This document shows positions 54,958 to 63,613 of a stretch of DNA of 64,000 bases, one piece after another (within the stretch, counting starts at the first letter, position 1; every line of letters starts with the position of its first letter). The stretch is from Alcanivorax sp. 24. Its GTDB lineage: Bacteria; Pseudomonadota; Gammaproteobacteria; Pseudomonadales; Alcanivoracaceae. Under the pieces are notes generated by a model that saw nothing but the letters and a program-made list of their open reading frames with translations, had not been told where the DNA came from and ran no database searches. Location: positions 1 through 64,000 of the forward strand of contig NZ_SNUA01000020.1 in assembly GCF_004360225.1 (NCBI RefSeq). The letters run 5' to 3'. A program made the translations under genes and the position numbers.

Positions 54958-55992
54958 ATGAAACTGAAACACCCTTTTATCCGCTGGGCGAGTGGTCTGG
55001 TGCTCCTGGCAACCGTATCGCTGGCCAGCTACGCCAATGCTGATGCCAATCTGCGGATGCATACCGCTCAGCCAGGGTCGTCCCCTTATGTGTTTTCGGT
55101 GACGCTGCAGTCGGTGCTGCAAAAGCACTTGCCGGTTCGCATCAACATGACGTCCAGTATGGCGTCCACCCGTTCCACTCTGGACGCCGCCAAGGGGCAG
55201 GTGGATCTGTACATTGGCAGTCAATCGATCAATCACTTCATGAGCACCGGCACGGGCATGTTCAGCAAAATGTCCAGCGCGCCGGAGCTGTTCAAGAACA
55301 TCCGCACCATCATGAGCTTCCCGCTCGGACCGTACCACATCATGGTGCACGAGAAATCGGGTATCCGTTCGCTCAAGGACATCAAGGATCGCCGTGTCTT
55401 CATTGGACCGCCAGGTGGGGCCGCGACCCTGGTTGCCTTGTCCATCATCGAAGGGGCCACCGGCTACAAGGCGGGTGAGGATTATGAGATGGCGAAGCTG
55501 GACTGGAACTCCGGGCAGCAGGCCTTCCAGGACGGTCAGGTGGATATGTATATCGGTCCGACCCAGTTGCCGTCGGCCTCCATCGAGCAAGTAGTGCTGC
55601 TGCAAAAGGTCCGTTTCCTGGGGATTCCCGAGGAGGCCTTCGATAGCGAGCCGATGAAGCAAGTGATGTCGTTGCCCGGCCGGACCATTGCGGAAATTCC
55701 CGCCGGTATCTATGGCGAGAACCAGACCAACGAAGGTCCGGTGAAAACCGTCGGTACCTGGGTCACCCTGGGTACACAGAAGGATTTGGACCCCGAACTG
55801 GGATATCAGATCACCAAAACCATCTTCGAGAATCTTCAGACGTTCCACGACGCCGCCAAGTTCATGGATTCCATAACGCTGGAGAACGCGCTCAATCAGG
55901 TGAACACGCCACTGCAGGCCGGGGCCTTGCGGTACTACCGGGAAATTGGCCTGGTAGTGCCGGATGCGATGGTGCCGCCGGAAGCCCGTTGA
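54958..55992 (+). CDS. TAXI-family TRAP solute-binding protein 2
   Basis: A 344-residue periplasmic protein, closely similar along its whole length to binding protein 1 (most positions identical by eye, from LRMHTAQPGSSPYVFSVTLQ to PPEAR at the C-terminus). Signal peptide about 1-29 (ASYANADA). Differences concentrate in the early ligand-lobe region (SSMASTRSTLDAAKGQVDLYIGSQS) and mid-domain. It has no permease of its own here, so both binding proteins probably feed the one fused permease, perhaps with different ligands. It lies 58 bases after the synthetase. Confidence 0.93.
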   Translation: MKLKHPFIRWASGLVLLATVSLASYANADANLRMHTAQPGSSPYVFSVTLQSVLQKHLPVRINMTSSMASTRSTLDAAKGQVDLYIGSQSINHFMSTGTGMFSKMSSAPELFKNIRTIMSFPLGPYHIMVHEKSGIRSLKDIKDRRVFIGPPGGAATLVALSIIEGATGYKAGEDYEMAKLDWNSGQQAFQDGQVDMYIGPTQLPSASIEQVVLLQKVRFLGIPEEAFDSEPMKQVMSLPGRTIAEIPAGIYGENQTNEGPVKTVGTWVTLGTQKDLDPELGYQITKTIFENLQTFHDAAKFMDSITLENALNQVNTPLQAGALRYYREIGLVVPDAMVPPEAR

Positions 55993-56109
55993 CGGGTGGT
56001 GGAAAAGGCACACCGGCGAAACGACCTGGGTGTTACCCCAAGACCTTGGCACCGGCATTGAGCGCGGGTGCCCGGGGGCATCCTTTGAAGAAGAGAAAGA
56101 GGAACTAAC

Positions 56110-57390
56110 ATGAGTAATGAATTTGCTTCGGTGTCTCCCGCTGAACTGAAGTCCGCCGCCAAGCGCGCGTACATTTACACGGTTCCACTGGTGATCATGG
56201 AGACCACCCGTAAATGGCGCATGGGCGCCGGGGCCAACGTCTTCAATCATGCACGCAAGTTGTTGACGCACCGCAGCCGCTGGGTGACCACGCCGAACAA
56301 TGACACCCTGTACTCCGATGCCTGGCTGGATCTGTCAAAAGGGCCGGTAAAGATCACCGTGCCGGCCACTGGCGAGCGCTATTTTTCGCTGGCCTTCATG
56401 GACATGTACACCAACAACTTCGACATTCTCGGCACTCGTACCACGGGGAATAACGGCGGTGTTTATACCGTGGTTGGTCCGCATCAGGCGGTGCCGGAGG
56501 ATGCCACCAATGTGGTCCGTGCACCGACGCCAAGAGTCTGGGCGCTGGCGCGTATTCTGGTGGACGGCCCCGACGACCTGCCGGCGGCCTGCGCCGTGCA
56601 GGATGGATTGTTCGTCCATGAAGGGGCGGATCCTGAAGACGTGGCACCGGGTGATCCGGTACAGCGCTCCGCCAGCTGGCGTGAGTATCTGGCCACCGCC
56701 AATCGCTTGTTGCGCCGCGAACCGCCGCCGGTCACCGACGGCCTGATTCTGGAACAGATTCGTGCCCTGAATATCGGCCCGGATCAGGTGTTCGACGCGG
56801 ATGCGTTCGATCAGGAGCAGGCGGAAGCGATTGAACGGGGCGTGGAGGAGGCCAGGAACTGGCTGGTCCAGATTCAGCGTGCGCGCCGCAGCGCCATTGA
56901 CGGCTGGACCTATCCCAGCATGCGCAATGGTGATTATGGTCAGAACTACACCCTGCGAGCGGTGGTGTCGGTGGGTGGTCTGGGTGCCTTGCCGTTGGAA
57001 GAAGCGATCTATATGCGTGCCGAAGGGGATGCCGAAGAAGGTCTGTTCGACGGCAACCAGAACTACCGGCTGCATTTCCCCGCTGGCGCCATGCCGCCGT
57101 TGAATTCGTTCTGGTCCCTGACACTTTACGAAGCCATGGACGACGGGCAGTTCTTCTTCGCCGATACCCCGTTGCGCCGTTACGCCGTGGGGGATCGCAG
57201 TCCCGGTCTGCAGTACAACGAGGACGGATCCCTGGATCTCTGGATCGGTGCACGCAGTCCCGGCGCGGATCGCGAGAGCAACTGGTTGCCCGCCAACGAG
57301 GGGCCCTTCGCCCTGTTTTTCCGAGGTTATATGCCTAAGGCTGATCTGATGGAAGGCCGTTACAGGCTGCCGCGCGTCGAGCGTCTGTAA
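56110..57390 (+). CDS. DUF1254/DUF1214 domain protein
   Basis: A 426-residue protein with an N-terminal DUF1254 domain (AAKRAYIYTVPLVIMETTRKWR, TTPNNDTLYSDAWLDLSKGPVKITVPATGERYFSLAFMDMYTNNFD) and a C-terminal DUF1214 domain (GNQNYRLHFPAGAMPPLNSFWSLTLYEAMDDGQFFF, then RSPGADRESNWLPA). The pair is common in bacteria, and no enzymatic role is established. Many relatives are exported, but no signal peptide is visible here. RBS GAGGAAC. Its place inside the TRAP/CoA cluster suggests a role in processing the imported compound. Confidence 0.9.
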   Translation: MSNEFASVSPAELKSAAKRAYIYTVPLVIMETTRKWRMGAGANVFNHARKLLTHRSRWVTTPNNDTLYSDAWLDLSKGPVKITVPATGERYFSLAFMDMYTNNFDILGTRTTGNNGGVYTVVGPHQAVPEDATNVVRAPTPRVWALARILVDGPDDLPAACAVQDGLFVHEGADPEDVAPGDPVQRSASWREYLATANRLLRREPPPVTDGLILEQIRALNIGPDQVFDADAFDQEQAEAIERGVEEARNWLVQIQRARRSAIDGWTYPSMRNGDYGQNYTLRAVVSVGGLGALPLEEAIYMRAEGDAEEGLFDGNQNYRLHFPAGAMPPLNSFWSLTLYEAMDDGQFFFADTPLRRYAVGDRSPGLQYNEDGSLDLWIGARSPGADRESNWLPANEGPFALFFRGYMPKADLMEGRYRLPRVERL

Positions 57391-57489
57391 ACACGGAATC
57401 ACCCGTTTTCCCTTCTTTCCAACGGCACCACCGGTGGCCGTTACGGGCGCCCCTGTGCCCGCCACCGGTGACAAAGCAGGAGCTATGTC

Positions 57490-58737
57490 ATGACAGGCAA
57501 CAGCAACAAGCAGGAATCGCCGATCCTTGGCGAATTCCTGCTCGCCAACAAGGACCTCAAGACCATCGCCCCGGGTGTCCATCTGCTCGGAGGGCAGGGC
57601 AACAGTGTGGTGGTGGAAACCGACAACGGCGTGGTAATCACTGACTCCGGTCCGGGCGGCAAGATCACCCGGGCAATGATCGAACACATTCGCCAACTGA
57701 CCGATAAACCGGTGCTGGCCATCGTCTACAGCCACGGCCATTTGGGTTACAACCACGGTGCCCACAGCTGGCTGGCGGACGCCGCCGAGCGCGGTCATCC
57801 GCGCCCGAAAATAGTGGCTCAGGCCAACCTGCCGCGTCGCTATGACCGCTACCAGGAGACATGGGGATTGCAGGCGCATCTCAACGGGCTGCAGTTCAAT
57901 TCCCAATTCCCGGAAAGCGCGCCGGAAAAATGGTTCGCCTATCCGGATGTCACCTTCCGTGAACGCTATGTTATCGAGGGTGGGGATCGTCAGGTGGAGA
58001 TACTGGAAGCGCCTTCGGAAACCGATGACGCCATGGCGTTGTGGTTGCCGGAGGAGAAGATCCTTTATGCCGGCCCGGCCTTCATCAAATCCATTCCCAA
58101 TATCGGCACGCCTTTGCGCACGCTGCGTGATCCGGTGCGCTGGGCGGAAACCATGGAAAAGCTGTTGGGGCTGGAGCCGGAAATGCTGATTCCTGAATTC
58201 GGCAAGCCGATTGAAGGCCGGGAAGCCGTTCGTGAAGCCATGACTCTGACCATCAAGGCCCTGCGTTATCTGCGTGAGGAAACGGTGAAGCGGATGAATC
58301 GCGGTATGACCGAGGCGGAGATTCTGCATGACATGGTCTACCCGGAAGAGATCTTTGGTCATCCGTTGATGAAGCCCAGCTACGGCATGCCGGAGTACAT
58401 CGTGCGCGATATCTGGCGTTCGGAGAACGGCTGGTGGGACCGCAATGCCACGCAGCTGCATCCGGGGCCGCCGGATGCGGTGACGGCCGCGCTACGCGAG
58501 GCCATCAGTGATCCCGAAAAGGTATTGGGGGTGGCACGGCGAAAGCGGGAGGAAGGCCAGCCGCAACTGGCTTTGCATGTGCTGGATCTGCTTTCCCCTG
58601 AAAGCAGCCAGGACCGGATCGGAGCCAGTGCCCGTGCCCTGAAGGCGGAAATTCTGGAGCAACTGGCGGAGGCCTCTCCGTCTTTTGTCTCCGCGCAAAT
58701 CTATCGTTCGGTGGCGGCACGACTGAACGAGAGATAA
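57490..58737 (+). CDS. MBL-fold alkylsulfatase-like protein with degenerate metal site
   Basis: A 415-residue paralogue of the MBL protein at 48034-49350, with the same MBL core and alkylsulfatase dimerisation domain (MPEYIVRDIWRSENGWWDRNATQLHPGPPDAV). The metal motif HGHLDH has become HGHLGY (His82, His84, Gly86, Tyr87). The later ligands are also changed: His to Ala181 (SETDDAM), Asp to Pro196 (YAGPAF) and His to Phe237 (IPEFGK). It cannot bind two metals in the usual way, so it may be a regulatory or structural partner, or use a different chemistry. RBS AGGAG. It lies between the DUF1254 gene and the porin gene. Confidence 0.85.
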   Translation: MTGNSNKQESPILGEFLLANKDLKTIAPGVHLLGGQGNSVVVETDNGVVITDSGPGGKITRAMIEHIRQLTDKPVLAIVYSHGHLGYNHGAHSWLADAAERGHPRPKIVAQANLPRRYDRYQETWGLQAHLNGLQFNSQFPESAPEKWFAYPDVTFRERYVIEGGDRQVEILEAPSETDDAMALWLPEEKILYAGPAFIKSIPNIGTPLRTLRDPVRWAETMEKLLGLEPEMLIPEFGKPIEGREAVREAMTLTIKALRYLREETVKRMNRGMTEAEILHDMVYPEEIFGHPLMKPSYGMPEYIVRDIWRSENGWWDRNATQLHPGPPDAVTAALREAISDPEKVLGVARRKREEGQPQLALHVLDLLSPESSQDRIGASARALKAEILEQLAEASPSFVSAQIYRSVAARLNER

Positions 58738-58790
58738 CCCCGGGTTATGACCCGTATCAATTAGATAAAAAAAAATTCGAGGAGAAGCTA

Positions 58791-59927
58791 ATGAAAACCC
58801 GTCCTCTTTTGACCGCGGCAGGCTCCGGTCTGCTGATGGCTTTGCTGCCACTGTCCGTCCAGGCCGCGGATATTCAGGTTCTGGAAGATGTTATTCACCC
58901 GGAACAGGCGATTAAGAAGAAGATGGAACTGTATGGGGCGCTGCGCATGTCGGTGGACTATGTGGACTCCGATGTCACGGATGCGCAGGCGGACACCTCG
59001 CCCTTGCTTTCCGATGGTGGGATCGGTGTTTCCAGTAATACCACGATGATAGGTTTTCGGGGAGAAGTCCCTTACAGCGAGGATTTTAAGTTCCTGTGGC
59101 AATACGAACAGCAGGTTGACATGGATGATACCGACGGTAATGACGTCTGGACCACCCGTGACAGCTTTCTTGGCCTGGGTACACCTATCGGTACTTTCCT
59201 GGTGGGACGTATCAACACGCCTTTCAAGAACATGGGTGTGTCGTATCTCGGCTACTTCAATACCACGGTGGCTGATACCCACGCCATTCTTGGCGCGCCC
59301 TCGGCAGGTGCTGGTGGACGGCTGGATTTGTTTGGCTCCAACAGCTTGAACTGGAAGTTCCGTCTGGCCGGTGTCAACGTCGCTCTGCAGTACGCGGCGG
59401 ATCAGGCTGGTTCAGTCAATAGTGCTGACGATAATGATCGTGACAGTTCAAGTATCTGGCTGGATTGGAAGCGAGGCGGGCTGCAATTGAGCAGTGCCTA
59501 TATTCATTATTCCGATTTCGCCACTACCGGCAGCCTGGATGCCTGGCGGGTTTTCGCCAAGTATAAATTTTCTGTTTTCACCCTTGGTGCCATTTACGAG
59601 GACATCAGTCCGGACAATTTTGCCTCCCTCGACCGCGAGGCCTATGGGTTGCAGGCTCTGTATACGGTGGCGCCGCGCTGGAACCTGGCGGCGCAATGGA
59701 ACCACGCGGAAGAATCGGAAGTGGGTGACGATGAAGCCGACCAGTACAGCGTTGGTGTATTCCATTCCCTTAGTGACTCGGTATTGCTGCATGCCATGTA
59801 CACGGTGACGCAAAACGGCGACAACGCCGCCTATCGTGGCGTTGATTATGCCCATGGCGACAAAGTGGGCACGCTGGCCGGTAATGACCCGTGGGCCCTG
59901 TCGGTCGGTGCCCAGCTGAAGTTCTGA
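58791..59927 (+). CDS. Outer-membrane porin (Gram-negative general porin type)
   Basis: A 378-residue outer-membrane beta-barrel. The signal peptide (about 1-25, ending SVQAA) is followed by barrel strands: MELYGALRMSVDYVD, NTTMIGFRGEVPYSEDFKFLWQYEQQVD and DSFLGLGTPIGTFLVGRINTPFKNMG, typical of porin_4/OmpC-like trimeric porins. It ends in LKF, with the terminal Phe needed for outer-membrane assembly. An acidic external loop (NSADDNDRDSSS) is visible. RBS GAGGAG. A terminator follows 153 bases downstream. It probably admits the TRAP substrate into the periplasm. Confidence 0.92.
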   Translation: MKTRPLLTAAGSGLLMALLPLSVQAADIQVLEDVIHPEQAIKKKMELYGALRMSVDYVDSDVTDAQADTSPLLSDGGIGVSSNTTMIGFRGEVPYSEDFKFLWQYEQQVDMDDTDGNDVWTTRDSFLGLGTPIGTFLVGRINTPFKNMGVSYLGYFNTTVADTHAILGAPSAGAGGRLDLFGSNSLNWKFRLAGVNVALQYAADQAGSVNSADDNDRDSSSIWLDWKRGGLQLSSAYIHYSDFATTGSLDAWRVFAKYKFSVFTLGAIYEDISPDNFASLDREAYGLQALYTVAPRWNLAAQWNHAEESEVGDDEADQYSVGVFHSLSDSVLLHAMYTVTQNGDNAAYRGVDYAHGDKVGTLAGNDPWALSVGAQLKF

Positions 59928-60079
59928 ATGCCGTTGTCCACTGGATACGGTGTGTTCTCCGGACATCCTCCACGTTGTCCGGGCGGTGTCGAGACTCTCC
60001 GGGGCGAATGCTCTCCCCATCGCCGGAGTGGTGTCGAATGTAGTGTCGATGATGACGCCGCCTGCCGTGTCCTTTTTCG

Positions 60080-60105
60080 CGCCGGCCGATGGCCGGCGTT
60101 TTTTT
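60080..60105 (+). terminator. Rho-independent terminator after the porin gene
   Basis: CGCCGGCC (60080-60087) and GGCCGGCG (60091-60098) form an 8-bp GC stem with a 3-base loop, followed by TTTTTTT (60099-60105). It ends the TRAP-to-porin transcript and separates it from the dehydrogenase genes. Confidence 0.9.
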
Positions 60106-60171
60106 ATGACCACTGCCCGTGGCGGTCACCCTTCGGGCCATCGCGGAGCGACGTTCAAAATTACCGGGAGC
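60106..60171 (-). repeat. Dispersed ~65-bp palindromic repeat, copy C (inverted)
   Basis: ATGACCACTGCCCGTGGCGG through GCGACGTTCAAAATTACCGGG is the reverse complement of copies A (5281-5346) and B (5705-5771), with scattered changes. In copy A, as in copy C, a GGCGTTTTTTT stretch stands next to the repeat, so the terminator-like T-run may belong to the family. Confidence 0.7.
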
Positions 60172-60250
60172 AATTTTTTAATTCTCCAGGGCAGATGGGA
60201 GCAGTTCAGTGGCCCTGAAACCAGTAAACCATCAACAGGAGTGTTTGAAG

Positions 60251-61444
60251 ATGACGGATCTGAGCCGATCGGAGGAAATCCGGTTCCGACAGGAGATTCG
60301 CGAGTTCGTGGTCAGTGAAGTGCCGGAGTCCATTCGCCTGAAAGTGGCGCAGGGCAGGGACGTCAGCCGTGACGAGACGATTGCCTGGCAACGCAAGCTG
60401 GTTGCCCGGGGCTGGGGGGCGGTGCATTGGCCGAAGCGATGGGGTGGTACCGACTGGAGTCTGCAAAAGCGATTTGTCTTTGAGGAGGAAATGGCACTGG
60501 CTGGCGCGCCATCCATACCGCCTTTCAATACCCGCATGCTGGGGCCGATCCTGTTGGAATACGGTACCGAGGAGCAGAAGGCGCGTTTTCTGCCCGGTGC
60601 TCTGAACATGGATCAATGGTGGTGTCAGGGCTATTCGGAACCTTCCGCCGGGTCGGATCTGGCGGCACTGCGGACCCGGGCGGTTCGTGAAGGGGATTAC
60701 TACCACGTCAACGGCGGCAAGATCTGGACCAGCTATGCCCACTACGCCGACTGGATGTTCTGCCTGGTTCGCACCGATCCCGAAGCCAAGAAGCAGAAAG
60801 GTATTTCCTTCCTGCTGCTGGATATGCGCAGCGAAGGGGTCAGTGTCGAGCCGATTCATCATTTCTATGGCGCGCACTTGCTCAATCAGGTGTTGCTCGA
60901 AGATGTAAAAGTGCCAGTGGAGCAACGTATCGGCGAGGAGAACACCGGGTGGACCACGGCGAAAGCGCTGCTGGAACACGAGCGGCTGGCCACCTCCCGC
61001 CACGCCGAGGCACGGCGCAAACTGGGCCGTCTTCTGGTGCTGGCGAAAACCAACAGGGACGCGTCGGGAGCGCTTTATCAAAGGGCTGATCTCAAAGCGC
61101 GCATCGCCGAGGTGGCGGTACAGGTGAAGGCTCTGGAATTCGCCACCCGCCGCGGGTTGGAGATGCTGATTCGCGATGGCCGCATCGGGGTCTTCGCCTC
61201 ATCGCTCAATCTCAAGGGCGTGGCCATCAATCAGGCAGTGGATGAGGCGATCATGGACATCGCCGGCGTCGATGCGCTTGCCGCCGATGCCGCCTATGAC
61301 GGCTTGCCCGGGGACCTGTTGAATGATGGCGGTGATGCCCGCTATGTGGCGGAGTCCCGCTACTACCTGCGAGGGCCGGCCATCGCCGCCGGCTCCAATG
61401 AAGTGCAGCGCAATATCATCGCCAAGCACGTGCTTGATCTGTGA
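60251..61444 (+). CDS. Acyl-CoA dehydrogenase (subunit 1)
   Basis: A 397-residue FAD-dependent acyl-CoA dehydrogenase. The flavin/substrate segment is WCQGYSEPSAGSDLAALRTRA, followed by GKIWTSYAHYADWMFCLVRT. The C-terminal helix RGPAIAAGSNEVQRNIIAKHVL is typical. It introduces a double bond next to the thioester carbonyl. ATG 60251 has AGGAG 9 bases upstream; a GTG 14 codons earlier is unlikely. The next gene, a second dehydrogenase lacking the SEP-SAGSD signature, starts 9 bases after this stop, which suggests a heteromeric enzyme. Confidence 0.93.
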   Translation: MTDLSRSEEIRFRQEIREFVVSEVPESIRLKVAQGRDVSRDETIAWQRKLVARGWGAVHWPKRWGGTDWSLQKRFVFEEEMALAGAPSIPPFNTRMLGPILLEYGTEEQKARFLPGALNMDQWWCQGYSEPSAGSDLAALRTRAVREGDYYHVNGGKIWTSYAHYADWMFCLVRTDPEAKKQKGISFLLLDMRSEGVSVEPIHHFYGAHLLNQVLLEDVKVPVEQRIGEENTGWTTAKALLEHERLATSRHAEARRKLGRLLVLAKTNRDASGALYQRADLKARIAEVAVQVKALEFATRRGLEMLIRDGRIGVFASSLNLKGVAINQAVDEAIMDIAGVDALAADAAYDGLPGDLLNDGGDARYVAESRYYLRGPAIAAGSNEVQRNIIAKHVLDL

Positions 61445-61452
61445 GGTATCCC

Positions 61453-62562
61453 ATGGAGTTTATGTTGACCGAAGAGCAGCAACTCATCGAAGACACGGTG
61501 GCCCGGTTGCTGGACAAACAATGGGACCCGCGCCGGGACCAGGCGCTGTTGTCCGCCGACGTGGCCCGTATGCCCTTGTGGCGTGAGCTGGCCGAGTTGG
61601 GTCTGTTGGGGATCGCGTTGCCCGAGGAGCACGGCGGTGGCGGCATGGGTCCGGTGGAGCTGACGGTGTTGTGCCGTCGCTTTGGCCGGGACCAACTGCG
61701 CTCGCCTTTTCTCTCGTCGTTGATTCTGGCCGGCACCGCGTTGACGTTCTCGCCGCGGGGAGCCTTGCGGGATCAATGGCTGCGACAGTTGGCCGCCGGC
61801 GAGGCAACTCTGACACTGGCCACATTGGAGGATCGGGCCGGGTATGACCACCATCACACGGCAATAGAGGGGCAGCGATACCAGTCGGGCTATATGTTGA
61901 ATGGCCGAAAAAGAGCGGTGATGGATGCCGCTGGTGCCGACGCGTTCATCGTCTCCTGCCGGTTGGATGGTGAGCTCGCGCTGGTGCTGCTGGCGCCGGA
62001 GACGGAGGGAATGGCGGTGGCGTCTTACGCGGCCTTTGACGGCAGCAGCCTGGCGACGCTCACCTTTAATGACGCTTTGTTACCGGAAGAAGTGGTGTTG
62101 GCCCGCGGGGCGGAGGCGCGGGCGGCGCTGGAAGCGGCGCTGGCGCAGGGTGCCCTGGCCGCGGCGGCGGAAACTCTGGGCGCGTGCGAAGGCGCCCTGG
62201 AACGTACTCTGGACTATCTGCGATTACGCGAACAGTTCGGAACCAAACTAGCCCGCTTTCAGGCTTTGCAACATCGTGCCAGCGATCTGCATGCGGATCT
62301 GGAAATGCTGCGCTCGCTGGTGTCCGGTGCGGCACAAAGCCTGCTCCACGAACCGGCCCATGCCGACGCCTTCGCGGCAATGGCGCTGGCGGTACCGGTG
62401 GGTGACCGTGTATGCAGGGAGGCGATTCAGATGCACGGTGGCATCGGCATGACCCTGGAGTTGGGGATCGGACGTTATCTGTTGCGCGTGAACGCATTGA
62501 GCCGGCTGCTCGGTGACGCCACGCATAACGGGCAGCTTTATCTCGAACGTATGGAGGCCTGA
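61453..62562 (+). CDS. Acyl-CoA dehydrogenase (subunit 2, atypical)
   Basis: A 369-residue protein with the acyl-CoA dehydrogenase fold: MLTEEQQLIEDTVARLL, LGLLGIALPEEHGGGGMGPVE and the late motif REAIQMHGGIGMTLELGIGRYL. The middle segment that normally contacts flavin and CoA (SEP-x-x-GSD) is replaced by LATLEDRAGYDHHH. Such short partners occur in alpha/beta-type dehydrogenases for bulky acyl groups, such as FadE pairs in steroid or cyclic-acid degradation. ATG 61453 has GAGG upstream. It is co-transcribed with its neighbours. Confidence 0.9.
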   Translation: MEFMLTEEQQLIEDTVARLLDKQWDPRRDQALLSADVARMPLWRELAELGLLGIALPEEHGGGGMGPVELTVLCRRFGRDQLRSPFLSSLILAGTALTFSPRGALRDQWLRQLAAGEATLTLATLEDRAGYDHHHTAIEGQRYQSGYMLNGRKRAVMDAAGADAFIVSCRLDGELALVLLAPETEGMAVASYAAFDGSSLATLTFNDALLPEEVVLARGAEARAALEAALAQGALAAAAETLGACEGALERTLDYLRLREQFGTKLARFQALQHRASDLHADLEMLRSLVSGAAQSLLHEPAHADAFAAMALAVPVGDRVCREAIQMHGGIGMTLELGIGRYLLRVNALSRLLGDATHNGQLYLERMEA

Positions 62563-62566
62563 GACA

Positions 62567-63349
62567 ATGACGGAACAAGCGGTATTGATGGAAATCCAGG
62601 AGGCGGTAGCGGTGGTCACTATCAACGCCTACGCCATGCGAAACTCCATGGGCGCGCCCGGGGTGCGTGAAGGGCTGCTGGAGGCCTTGGAGCACTTTGA
62701 AAATGATGATGACCTGCGTGTCATGGTATTGACCGGAGCGGGCGGTGTGTTCTCCGCTGGCGGCAATCTGGATGCGTTGCGCCGTATTCGTGACGTGGAA
62801 AAAATCCGCCAGCGTCTGGAAGCGGGCGGCCCTTTGCTGCAACGCATCTTGACGTCGGAAAAGCTGTACATAGCAGCGGTGGAAGGTCCCGCTTTCGGTG
62901 CCGGTCTGGGGCTGGCCGCCTGTTGTGATTTGATGGTGGCCGCGGAGGGGGCCCGCTTTTGTGCCGCGCAAATCCGTGTCGGCGCGGCGCCGGATGGCGC
63001 CCTTTGGTGGGCACTGCCTTTTCGCGTTGGCGCTGGTCGGGCGCGGAGGATTCTGCTCACCGGTGAGGAAGTGTCACTGGAAGAGGCCCTTCATATCGGT
63101 CTTGCTGACGTGCGCACGGAGCAGGGTGGGGCTCTGGAAACCGCGCTGAAACACGCCCGCCGTCTCGCCGCCGGACCGCCGTTGGCTCAGGCCACGATCA
63201 AGAGGCTGTTCACCGCGTTGCCGGCGGATCTGGTGGAGCGTTTGCGGGTGGAGCGGGAAACCGCCGCGGAGACGTTCGCCTCCGAGGACTTCGTCGAAGG
63301 CGCCAGCGCCTTTCTGGAAAAACGCCGCGCCCACTTTAAAGGATGCTGA
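62567..63349 (+). CDS. Enoyl-CoA hydratase/isomerase family protein
   Basis: A 260-residue crotonase-fold enzyme. The oxyanion-hole motifs are FSAGGNLDAL and EGPAFGAGLGLAACCDLMVAA. The region for the two catalytic Glu of hydratases reads QIRVGAAPDGALWWALP, with an Asp and no obvious Glu pair, so an isomerase, hydrolase or lyase activity is as likely as hydration. ATG 62567 follows GGAGGCCTGAGACA and lies 5 bases after the previous stop. It is the last gene of the dehydrogenase operon. Confidence 0.9.
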   Translation: MTEQAVLMEIQEAVAVVTINAYAMRNSMGAPGVREGLLEALEHFENDDDLRVMVLTGAGGVFSAGGNLDALRRIRDVEKIRQRLEAGGPLLQRILTSEKLYIAAVEGPAFGAGLGLAACCDLMVAAEGARFCAAQIRVGAAPDGALWWALPFRVGAGRARRILLTGEEVSLEEALHIGLADVRTEQGGALETALKHARRLAAGPPLAQATIKRLFTALPADLVERLRVERETAAETFASEDFVEGASAFLEKRRAHFKGC

Positions 63350-63405
63350 GCAACCGGAAGTGAAAGCATCACGACCCTAATGGGGGGCTTCGGTGTTTGC
63401 GCGCT

Positions 63406-63478
63406 GCATTCGCTGGCAAGCCAGCTTCCCACGGCAGCTCCGTAGCTCCCGTTGTGGCAAGCTGGCTTGGCGGCGAAT
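63406..63478. repeat. REP doublet after the crotonase gene
   Basis: GCATTCGCTGGCAAGCCAGC runs on to TTCCCAC, and GTGGCAAGCTGGCTTGGCGGCGAAT is its imperfect inverse. The left arm is identical to that of the doublets at 14911 and 32258 over more than 20 bases. Confidence 0.8.
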
Positions 63479-63613
63479 CGGCGAGCAAGCGGCTTGCTGC
63501 GCTGCCCTGAAAAGAAAAACCAGGCCTCCAGCCGGGGCGTGGCCGTTACCTTGCTTTGGGGCAGTGTCCCGTCTTTGACCCAGACGTTCGCCAAACAACC
63601 AAGGACCTTCGAC

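Larger units (their letters stand above)
59928..60250. other. 323-bp intergenic region with terminator and repeat
   Basis: No gene is seen. It contains the porin terminator (60080-60105) and the inverted copy C of the ~65-bp repeat (60106-60171). A separate promoter for the acyl-CoA dehydrogenase genes would have to lie in the last ~80 bases, but none is obvious. Confidence 0.6.

Noticed and set aside
56335-58461. 708-codon open frame on the minus strand
   Set aside because: It lies antisense to the DUF1254 and degenerate MBL genes, which have clear family motifs and RBSs. Long stop-free antisense frames are expected at this GC content, and the translation has no recognisable domain.
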